From Chloroflexota bacterium (GTDB taxonomy: Bacteria > Chloroflexota > UBA6077 > FW602-bin22): a stretch of DNA of 52,069 nucleotides. The notes below the pieces were generated by a model. It worked only from the letters and a program-made list of their open reading frames with translations, made no database searches and was not told the DNA's origin. Below are positions 46,733-52,069 of the stretch, one piece after another. The stretch is from assembly GCA_016875715.1 (NCBI GenBank), contig VGOZ01000012.1, positions 1 to 52,069 on the forward strand, written 5' to 3'. The position numbers and the translations under genes were made by a program. The first letter of the stretch is position 1, and every line of letters starts with the position of its first letter.

Positions 46733-47448
46733 GAGCGGATGGTCGTGCGCTTGCAGAGATGCGCGCGGTTCGCATCACGCCGGGATTCCTGCGTCATGCC
46801 GAGGGGTCGGCTCTCATCGAACTGGGGCAGACGCGCGTCCTGTGTGCCGCGAGTATTGAGGAACGGGTGCCGCCCTTCCTCGCGGGCAAGGGTCGCGGCT
46901 GGGTGACCGCAGAGTACGCGATGCTCCCACGCGCGACACACACCCGCACCCAGCGAGAGTCCACCGCCGGTCGTGTCAGTGGTCGGACACAGGAGATCCA
47001 GCGCCTGATCGGCCGTTCGCTGCGTGCCGCAGTCGATCTGGGCGCAATCGGCGAACGCACGATCACAGTCGATTGCGACGTCATCGAGGCGGATGGGGGA
47101 ACACGAACTGCCGCGATCACGGGCGGCTGGGTCGCGCTCGCCCTTGCCGTGGAATCCCTCGTCCAGCGCGGCCTGCTCGCCGCCCGACCAGCCCTCCTGC
47201 CGGTCGCGGCAACGAGCGTCGGTGTCGTCGATGGACAGAATCTGCTGGACTTGATGTACAGCGAGGACTCCCGCGCCGATGCGGACATCAACGTGGTGAT
47301 GACCGGGGCGGGCGGCTTCGTCGAGATCCAGGGGACAGCCGAAGGCCAGGCTTTCGATCGAGCATCCTTCGACGCGCTTCTCGACCTCGCCGGGGGCGGG
47401 ATACGCACCCTTTTCGAGCGCCAGTCCCGGGCTATCGGGGGCGGCTGA
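46729..47448 (+). CDS. rph: Ribonuclease PH (TTG start)
   Basis: RNase PH is a phosphorolytic 3'-5' exoribonuclease that trims tRNA 3' ends. The 239-residue product begins [20 protein letters not shown] and has [16 protein letters not shown]. It also has [17 protein letters not shown], then [32 protein letters not shown] and [18 protein letters not shown] at 46729 overlaps the upstream stop (TTGA) and gives the canonical N-terminus. No rdgB-like NTPase follows, although that is its frequent partner. It ends inside a strong hairpin at 47436-47463, facing ybaB. Confidence 0.95.
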   Translation: MRADGRALAEMRAVRITPGFLRHAEGSALIELGQTRVLCAASIEERVPPFLAGKGRGWVTAEYAMLPRATHTRTQRESTAGRVSGRTQEIQRLIGRSLRAAVDLGAIGERTITVDCDVIEADGGTRTAAITGGWVALALAVESLVQRGLLAARPALLPVAATSVGVVDGQNLLDLMYSEDSRADADINVVMTGAGGFVEIQGTAEGQAFDRASFDALLDLAGGGIRTLFERQSRAIGGG

Positions 47449-47463
47449 TCTCCTCCGCCCCCG
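47436..47463. terminator. Hairpin between convergent rph and ybaB
   Basis: A perfect 9-bp stem, CGGGGGCGG (47436-47444) with CCGCCCCCG (47455-47463), and a 10-nt loop that contains the rph stop codon. It lies in the 30-bp gap between converging genes and can act in both directions. No U-tract. Confidence 0.58.
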
Positions 47464-47478
47464 CCGGGCACGCCTGGG

Positions 47479-47781
47479 TCAGGTCAGGCCAGGAATCTTG
47501 ATGCCGCCCGTGATCGCGCCCATGCGGCGCGACGCGAGATCTTGAGCTCTGGCCAGGGCATCGTTTGCCGCGACGAGGACCATGTCCTGCAGGGTCTCGA
47601 CGTCCTCCGGGTCAACCGCCGCGGGATCGATCGTGACCTCGAGCACGCGCAGATGGCCCGATACCGTCACGGCCACCGCTCCACCACCCGCGGTTCCCTG
47701 GACGGCCTCGTTAGCCAGGTCCTCCTGCGCCTTGAGAAGACGCTGCTGCATCTGCTGGATCATCCGCATGTTCGGTTGCAT
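47479..47781 (-). CDS. ybaB: YbaB/EbfC nucleoid-associated protein
   Basis: A 100-residue YbaB/EbfC DNA-binding dimer. It begins MQPNMRMIQQMQQRLLKAQE and contains GGAVAVTVSGHLRVLEVTID, then a helix with LVAANDALARAQDLASRRM and GAITGGIKIPG. dnaX-ybaB(-recR) is a widespread operon; recR is absent here because rph ends only 30 bp downstream in the opposite sense. The first 71 nt lie inside the end of dnaX in another frame, so initiation must occur within dnaX coding sequence. Confidence 0.93.
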   Translation of the reverse strand: MQPNMRMIQQMQQRLLKAQEDLANEAVQGTAGGGAVAVTVSGHLRVLEVTIDPAAVDPEDVETLQDMVLVAANDALARAQDLASRRMGAITGGIKIPGLT

Positions 47782-49618
47782 CGCGCGACTCCTTGTTCAG
47801 GCGCTCCGGGTGCGATTGTATGGAGTCGCCCGTCGCCGTCTCGATCCGGGCGATCCAGCCGCGCTCGACGGCGCGTCGTATGGGCGGGCTATCGGTCGGC
47901 AGAAAGTCATCTCCCTCCCGTTCCCACCGCTCCGCCACCGAACAACTGAAAGCGGGCATCTCGCCGAACAGGCGGTGCCACTCCGTCGAGATGACACGCT
48001 GGTTCCGTTTGAACTGCTCCTGGTGACCGGCGGAACGTGCCAGGACGCGGATGGTGGGACCTCCCCGCCCCGCGGCATAGGTGTCAATCCGGACATCGGC
48101 CAGAAAGCTCGCCAGTCGCTGATCCCGATCCGCCAGCCCGGCGCGGAGGGCTCGCCAGCGCGCCAGAGCATCCTCCGGGGCGCCTGTCTCTGGAGTCGTG
48201 CGCCGTGCCTCCGTTTCATCCTTCGTGGCGGTGGGCGATGTCTCGAGTGTCGCGGCCTGAGATCCGTCGACCGGCGATAGTGCTGGACGAAGATCGGGCT
48301 CGTCGTTCGCTCGAACGGTGGGTGACGCGAGCGGTGGCCGACCGAGACGCTGGCGAACCGACGGTTCCGGCCCCGCAGGCGCCGCGATACCAGCCCGCGT
48401 GGACGGCGCTCTATCGGCAAGGCGCCCGGGGCCGCGTGGGTCGGGTCGCGCGAGCGTAGTGACACGGGGGGCTCCGGAGTCTGCTGCCGGATCGAGTACT
48501 CGTGGAGACGCGCCTCCCGCCGACTCCGGACGATCGGACCACAGCACGCTTTCGATGAACGCCAACTCGAGAGGCAGTTGATAGTGGAGCGAACCCCGCC
48601 AGTTCGCATCGGCGATGCCGAACTGCTTGACGGCGAAGATCACGTGCGAGGCTGGTGTCAGAGGCGCCAACTCGCGGATCTCCGCGCGCGACTCCGCCGA
48701 CCACTCGCCAAGGTCATTCTCCGACGCACCCATTTGGACGAACAGGATCGCGCGAAGGTACGCGCTGACCTCGCGGCAAAGCTGGCGCGGATCTGCGCCA
48801 GCCTCGATCGCTCGGTGGATGGCCGCCACGCCCTCGGCGCTCTCCCGTCGCACGATGTGGCCGACAAGGCGGGCGATCGAGGCGGCTCCCGCCGTTCCGA
48901 GCGCGTCCTCGACCTCCGAAAGTGTCAGTCGCGATGACCCGAGGGACAGAACCTGATCGAGGATGCTCTGCGCATCGCGCAGACTGCCATCCGCGGCCCG
49001 CGCGATCGCCTCGATTGTGCCGGGCTCGAAGTCCGTTCCCTCTGCGTGGCAGATCTCGCGCAGCCGCTCCACGATCCCCCGATGGGCAAGCCGCCGAAAG
49101 TCGAAGCGCTGACAGCGAGACACGATTGTCGCGGGGATGCGGTCCGGATCGCTCGTGACCAGGATGAACACGACGTGCGGCGGCGGTTCCTCCAGGGTCT
49201 TGAGCAGAGCGTCGAAGGCCGCGGCGCTCATGCGGTGTGCCTCGTCGAGGATGTAGACCTTACGTCGGGCGCGATCCGGGTGGGCGAGGATGTTCTGGCG
49301 CAGGTCGCGCACATTCTCGATGAGCCCGTTCGACGCGGCGTCCATCTCGATCACGTCGTAACTTGCGCCCGACGCGATCGATCTACACATCTCGCAGCGG
49401 TCGCACGGTTCGCCATCCTCGCGCGCTTCACAGTTGATCGCCTTCGCCAGCACGCGGGCGGTCGTCGTCTTCGCCACGCCACGCGGCCCGCAGAAGAGAA
49501 ACCCGTGGGCGACACGATCGTGAATCACCGCGCTCTTCAGCGTCCGTGTGATGTGATCCTGCCCGATGATCTGCTCGAAACGCTGTGGCCTCCAGCGCCG
49601 GTACAGTGCAAGCGTCAC
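47711..49618 (-). CDS. dnaX: DNA polymerase III subunit gamma/tau (GTG start)
   Basis: The clamp-loader ATPase subunit, 635 residues. It begins TLALYRRWRPQRFEQIIGQD and has the Cys4 zinc site (C-x8-C-x2-C-x2-C around NCEAREDGEPCDRCEMC). Walker B is DEAH and the sensor/arginine-finger region reads IVSRCQRFDFRRL. Walker A reads CGPRGVAKTTT, with Ala49 replacing the last Gly. Domain III follows, then a Pro/Ala/Arg-rich linker (about 390-500) and a C-terminal domain. GTG at 49618 overlaps the ribokinase stop as GTGA. No A-rich slippery site for a gamma frameshift is visible. The last 71 nt overlap ybaB. Confidence 0.95.
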   Translation of the reverse strand: MTLALYRRWRPQRFEQIIGQDHITRTLKSAVIHDRVAHGFLFCGPRGVAKTTTARVLAKAINCEAREDGEPCDRCEMCRSIASGASYDVIEMDAASNGLIENVRDLRQNILAHPDRARRKVYILDEAHRMSAAAFDALLKTLEEPPPHVVFILVTSDPDRIPATIVSRCQRFDFRRLAHRGIVERLREICHAEGTDFEPGTIEAIARAADGSLRDAQSILDQVLSLGSSRLTLSEVEDALGTAGAASIARLVGHIVRRESAEGVAAIHRAIEAGADPRQLCREVSAYLRAILFVQMGASENDLGEWSAESRAEIRELAPLTPASHVIFAVKQFGIADANWRGSLHYQLPLELAFIESVLWSDRPESAGGASPRVLDPAADSGAPRVTTLARPDPRGPGRLADRAPSTRAGIAAPAGPEPSVRQRLGRPPLASPTVRANDEPDLRPALSPVDGSQAATLETSPTATKDETEARRTTPETGAPEDALARWRALRAGLADRDQRLASFLADVRIDTYAAGRGGPTIRVLARSAGHQEQFKRNQRVISTEWHRLFGEMPAFSCSVAERWEREGDDFLPTDSPPIRRAVERGWIARIETATGDSIQSHPERLNKESRDATEHADDPADAAASSQGAGGPG

Positions 49619-50574
49619 GCCGGATGCTCCCGCAGGAGTGCGTCGATGTCGTCGCGCCAGGGCATCGCCTCGTGCGCTCCCCGCTTCGTGACCGCCATCG
49701 CCCCCGCCGCACAGGCGAAGCGGACCGCGGCGACGATGGCCAATCCCTCGGCCATCGCGACCGCCAACGCGCCGCAGAATGCGTCGCCAGCCCCGGTCGT
49801 GTCGGTCACGGTGACCCTGGGCGCGGGAACGTGGTGGCTGCCCTCGGCTTCGACGATCAGCGCTCCCGCGCTCCCGAGCGTCACGATCATCGTCCGACGG
49901 TACTTCGCGGCGAACGCTCGCGCGGCGTCCTCCAGGGCTGAGCGCTCTTCCGACGCCACGCCGAGGAGCGTGGCCGCCTCCCGTTCGTTGGGCACCAAAA
50001 CATCGACGGCCTCGATCAGGTCGTCCTGTAGCGGGCACGCGATCGGCGCCGGATTGAGGATGACCCGCGCCCCAGCTCGACGCGCGCGGCGTGCGGCGGC
50101 CTTCACCGTCGTCATCTGTAACTCCATCTGCAGCAGGCAGATCGCCACGCTCGCGAACGCGCTCTCGTGAGCTGCCAGGTCCTCCGGTGCCAGGGCGTGA
50201 TTCGCGCCCGGGGCGGTCGCGATCGCGTTCTCGCCGTGCGCATCCACGACGATCAGCGCCACCCCGGTCGGCTCCGTGGCGCTGCCAAGGTCCTGAACGT
50301 CGATCCCGGCCCTCAAGAGTTCGGCACGCCGCGTCTGACCGAACGCGTCGGGCCCAACCCGCCCGACGAATCGCACGCTGCCTCCCAGCCGAGCCGCTGC
50401 GACAGCCTGATTCGCCCCTTTACCGCCGCCGCCGATCAGAAAGGCGCTGCCCTGGACGGTCTCGCCCGGTCGTGGGATGCGCTCCGCACGGACGACAAGA
50501 TCGGTGTTTACGCTGCCCACCACCAGGATCTGCCCGGTACCGGCCCCCGCGTCGCGCACGCTCGGCTCATGCAT
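49615..50574 (-). CDS. rbsK: Ribokinase / PfkB-family sugar kinase
   Basis: A 319-residue PfkB-fold carbohydrate kinase, closest by eye to ribokinase. The N-terminus is GQILVVGSVNTDLVVRAERI, followed by PGETVQG and the substrate loop GGGGKGANQAVAAARLGG. Later come LNPAP, VPNEREAATLLG, and the catalytic anion hole TDTTGAGDAFCGAL (Asp base in GAGD). ATG at 50574 is preferred; the frame is open upstream to near tRNA-Pro, with another ATG at 50601. No ribose transporter is nearby. Its stop is coupled to dnaX by GTGA, an unusual partnership. Substrate specificity beyond the family is uncertain. Confidence 0.88.
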   Translation of the reverse strand: MHEPSVRDAGAGTGQILVVGSVNTDLVVRAERIPRPGETVQGSAFLIGGGGKGANQAVAAARLGGSVRFVGRVGPDAFGQTRRAELLRAGIDVQDLGSATEPTGVALIVVDAHGENAIATAPGANHALAPEDLAAHESAFASVAICLLQMELQMTTVKAAARRARRAGARVILNPAPIACPLQDDLIEAVDVLVPNEREAATLLGVASEERSALEDAARAFAAKYRRTMIVTLGSAGALIVEAEGSHHVPAPRVTVTDTTGAGDAFCGALAVAMAEGLAIVAAVRFACAAGAMAVTKRGAHEAMPWRDDIDALLREHPA

Positions 50575-50613
50575 GAACGGACGGCAACCGTTCGTCGTCA
50601 TCCCAACGGTCCA

Positions 50614-50690
50614 TGGTCGGGGTGGTGCGATTTGAACGCACGACCACCTGCACCCCATACAGGTGCGCTACCAGACTGCGCTACACCCCG
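50614..50690 (-). tRNA. tRNA-Pro(GGG)
   Basis: A complete 77-nt cloverleaf including encoded CCA (plus-strand TGG at 50614-50616). The acceptor stem is CGGGGTG/CACCCCG, the anticodon stem-loop is CCTGT-ATGGGGT-GCAGG with anticodon GGG, and the T arm contains GTTCAAATC. It lies 40 nt upstream of the ribokinase start. Confidence 0.94.
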
Positions 50691-50701
50691 AAGTCACTGA
50701 C

Positions 50702-50707
50702 AGTATA
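50702..50707 (-). promoter_or_regulatory. -10 hexamer of tRNA-Pro
   Basis: TATACT on the minus strand (50707-50702), 11 nt upstream of the mature tRNA-Pro 5' end. No clear -35. Confidence 0.5.
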
Positions 50708-50729
50708 GGTGGTGTCGGCGACGCGCATC

Positions 50730-50758
50730 TGGCAGCCCCACGATGGCCGGGATACACT
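50730..50758 (+). promoter_or_regulatory. Promoter of tRNA-Asn
   Basis: TGGCAG (50730-50735), a 17-nt spacer and TACACT (50753-50758), ending 12 nt before the tRNA 5' end. This is suitable placement for a tRNA promoter. Confidence 0.5.
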
Positions 50759-50770
50759 GAAGGAGGTCAT

Positions 50771-50842
50771 TCCTCGATAGCTCAACGGTAGAGCGGCCGG
50801 CTGTTAACCGGTAGGTTCCAGGTTCGAATCCTGGTCGAGGAG
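50771..50842 (+). tRNA. tRNA-Asn(GTT)
   Basis: A 72-nt cloverleaf. The acceptor stem is TCCTCGA/TCGAGGA, the D arm has AGCTCAACGGTAGAGC, and the anticodon loop CTGTTAA gives GTT. The T arm is CCAGG-TTCGAAT-CCTGG, with discriminator G. CCA is not encoded. Its last 7 nt plus 9 nt of flank are repeated at 50927-50942. Confidence 0.95.
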
Positions 50843-50851
50843 CCGCGCAGT
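50836..50851 (+). repeat. Direct repeat copy 1 (tRNA-Asn 3' end), att-like
   Basis: CGAGGAGCCGCGCAGT covers the last 7 nt of tRNA-Asn and 9 nt beyond. An identical 16-mer recurs at 50927-50942. tRNA 3' ends are favoured attachment sites of tyrosine integrases, so this looks like an att core, possibly a relic. Confidence 0.6.
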
Positions 50852-51285
50852 CCGGAGCGGCCTGGTCGAATGCCGTTCATGACGACTGGTCGTGTCGGCC
50901 CGATGACGGGTTGCCTGGTGTTGCAGCGAGGAGCCGCGCAGTGCGAGAGCAGAGGATGCTTGAGTCAGATTGCGCGATTGATTCCGCTGACGCCGCGCAG
51001 CTGAGCGGCCGCGTTCAGGTGGCTGCTACGGCCTGTGCGGACTTGGTGCGCCACTTCCCGGGAAGGGTGCCTCGACGCCGGCCGCGATCGCTGGCCTCGG
51101 GACCGCGCGAGATGATCGACCCGGCGCTCGTCCGCGGGGCGGTCAAAGGACCACCTGGGCGCACGTCGCGCTCCGGACGACCTCGGGCGGCTGTGATCGA
51201 CCGGACCCCGCACGGCTTCTCTGCGGCGTGCTGCATCGCAGGCGAGGATCCCATCCTCGTTGATCTCGGCTAACGGGTGCGGCGA
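50843..51285. other. Gene-poor stretch after tRNA-Asn
   Basis: About 440 bp with the second direct repeat but no frame that resembles a protein family or shows convincing codon bias. Open frames on both strands have compositions expected of chance frames in GC-rich DNA. It may be decayed accessory DNA. Confidence 0.6.
50927..50942 (+). repeat. Direct repeat copy 2, att-like
   Basis: Exact second copy of CGAGGAGCCGCGCAGT, 91 bp downstream of copy 1. No integrase gene is visible between the copies or in the rest of the window. Confidence 0.6.
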
Positions 51286-51450
51286 TCACTCTCCCTGGAT
51301 CGTGTTCTGCGGGAGCTTGCGCGATCGCACCAGCGGGTGCTTGGCGCCCACGAAGCTGCGCACGTCATTGGACGAGAGTTGATTGCACCAGGCGGTCGCG
51401 GGGTGGGCGAACTCGTCGATGAAGTCGTCGTAGCGGTTGGCGGTGACCAC
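51286..51450 (-). pseudogene. Coding-like fragment or small gene, function unknown
   Basis: A minus-strand frame ending with TGA at 51288-51286. From GTG at 51450 it reads TANRYDDFIDEFAHPATAWC, continues with NQLSSNDVRSFVGAKHP and ends NTIQGE, 54 residues. The third codon positions are almost all G or C, which marks it as coding rather than a chance frame. The same frame is open upstream to about 51523 through a Ser/Ala-rich stretch without an ATG. It may be a truncated or frameshifted relative of the neighbouring protein, or a genuine small protein. Confidence 0.4.
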
Positions 51451-51493
51451 GGGAGTCGCTTGACTCGCGCTTTCCGAAACTGCAGCGACCGGG

Positions 51494-52069
51494 TCAGTTG
51501 GGGGGTGGCAGACGGCGGATCATCCATTCGAGACCAGGCTTCGAGTTGATCAAGGAGGGACCAGCGTTTCGAAAACTGGTATTGCTTAACGTGAGAATGA
51601 CGTTATTGAAAATCACTTCGTCGGTGCGAGCTCCGCCGCCACGTGTAAATTGATTCTGCCAAGCCCATGACCTATCGCCAAGCCGAGAGGCGTCGGCTGG
51701 CAGATACTGATCTCCGTCCAGAGAAATAGGCCGCTTGCCGGCAATCGCGAAAGCGGTGTCGCGGTCTCTGCAGACCACCACTGTTACTTGAAGCAGCGCG
51801 GGGCCGTCATCGACGGGGACTAGCGATAAACCGGCATGATATCGCCCCGTCGGGATCGGCTCGTTCTGTCGTCGTTTCCAACTTCGCGACCAGTCCTCGG
51901 CCAGAGCCCTCACATACTCTCCGGCATTCACGCGAATGATTGGTGAGAGTCTGGGGCTTTCGCTTCGCGCTTCAGCGTTCGCCAGCGCTGTTGCCGTGGA
52001 AGGTACCGTGCGACCCACCGCTGTCGCGGTGGCCGCTGCCCCAACACATTGGGTGTCAATGACGCGTCC
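51494..52069 (-). CDS. Hypothetical protein, possibly exported (5' end beyond right edge)
   Basis: An open frame of at least 191 codons ending in ...EWMIRRLPPPN. It continues without a stop to the right edge, so the real start is outside the window; GTG 52018 is the first internal candidate. The visible N-terminal part is Ala/Thr-rich and contains one Cys, like a linker after a signal or lipoprotein peptide. A globular part follows with EYVRALAEDWSRSWKRRQ, VVVCRDRDTAFAIAGKRP and WAWQNQFTRGGGARTDEVIF. I do not recognise the family. Its base composition is more AT-rich than the housekeeping genes, fitting accessory DNA next to tRNA-Asn. Confidence 0.6.
   Translation of the reverse strand, partial: GRVIDTQCVGAAATATAVGRTVPSTATALANAEARSESPRLSPIIRVNAGEYVRALAEDWSRSWKRRQNEPIPTGRYHAGLSLVPVDDGPALLQVTVVVCRDRDTAFAIAGKRPISLDGDQYLPADASRLGDRSWAWQNQFTRGGGARTDEVIFNNVILTLSNTSFRNAGPSLINSKPGLEWMIRRLPPPN

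Noticed and set aside
49619-50038. N-terminal extension of DnaX to 50038.
   Set aside because: It lies inside the ribokinase gene in another frame and is Arg/Gly-rich shadow sequence. DnaX begins at GTG 49618, which overlaps the ribokinase stop.
50911-51273. 120-codon plus-strand frame after tRNA-Asn.
   Set aside because: Composition resembles random GC-rich translation (many Arg, Pro and Gly), with no motif and weak codon bias.
51277-51549. 90-codon plus-strand frame near the right edge.
   Set aside because: The opposite strand in the same place has much stronger GC3 bias, so this frame is its shadow.

Overview
This 52 kb window comes from a GC-rich bacterial chromosome. It is best matched to Chloroflexota, possibly a Thermomicrobia-like or uncultured lineage. 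The class-level call is inference. It rests on a 47-residue DUF5679 zinc ribbon, a UlaG-like hydrolase of the type carrying HDHPGHN, an RpoC with a long coiled-coil insertion, and a run of GT39-like transferases with C-terminal beta modules. Most genes are close-packed in directons and many stop and start codons overlap as GTGA or ATGA. Hexamers close to TATAAT or TATACT mark most promoters I can see.

Layout. 1-3316 (minus) is the str operon, rpsL-rpsG-fusA-tuf, with a clear TTGACA-18-TATACT promoter at its head. 3512-12935 (minus) is rpoB-rpoC followed by two SAM methyltransferases (an RlmI-like enzyme and RlmE). 13111-17906 (minus) is metG-tatD-polyprenyl synthase-murE. 18044-19257 holds tRNA-Gly(CCC), a membrane-anchored J-domain protein, a small unknown protein and the DUF5679 zinc ribbon. 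An M16 peptidase at 19393-20655 (plus) converges on a six-gene minus-strand operon at 20620-26962: tsaE-tsaB-rimI-polA-ogg-mutM. This operon joins the t6A tRNA modification genes to DNA polymerase I and two 8-oxoguanine glycosylases. A metallophosphoesterase and pyrG follow on the plus strand (26994-29514).

29441-45920 (minus) is the most distinctive part. It is a ten-gene unit with no gap over 25 nt. It starts with a Gld-like ABC module (ATPase, permease, GldG-type periplasmic protein, DUF4340 protein). Next come four GT39-like membrane glycosyltransferases and one PTPS-related polytopic protein. It ends with the UlaG-like metallo-hydrolase. All five large membrane proteins end in one to three copies of a similar beta-rich module of about 105 residues, about ten copies in all. 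I infer an envelope or exported-glycoconjugate assembly system whose substrate is unknown.

45983-47448 (plus) is a polytopic membrane protein and RNase PH. 47479-50574 (minus) is ribokinase-dnaX-ybaB. tRNA-Pro(GGG) and tRNA-Asn(GTT) follow. The 3' end of tRNA-Asn is duplicated 91 bp downstream as an exact 16-bp direct repeat. Beyond it lie a gene-poor stretch, a short coding-like fragment and a hypothetical protein that runs off the right edge, which looks like an accessory region or old integration site.

Residue-level oddities worth checking: RpoC has Gly in place of the Asn of NADFDGD. DnaX has Ala in place of the last Walker A Gly. DNA polymerase I has Tyr on the O-helix and a degraded proofreading site.
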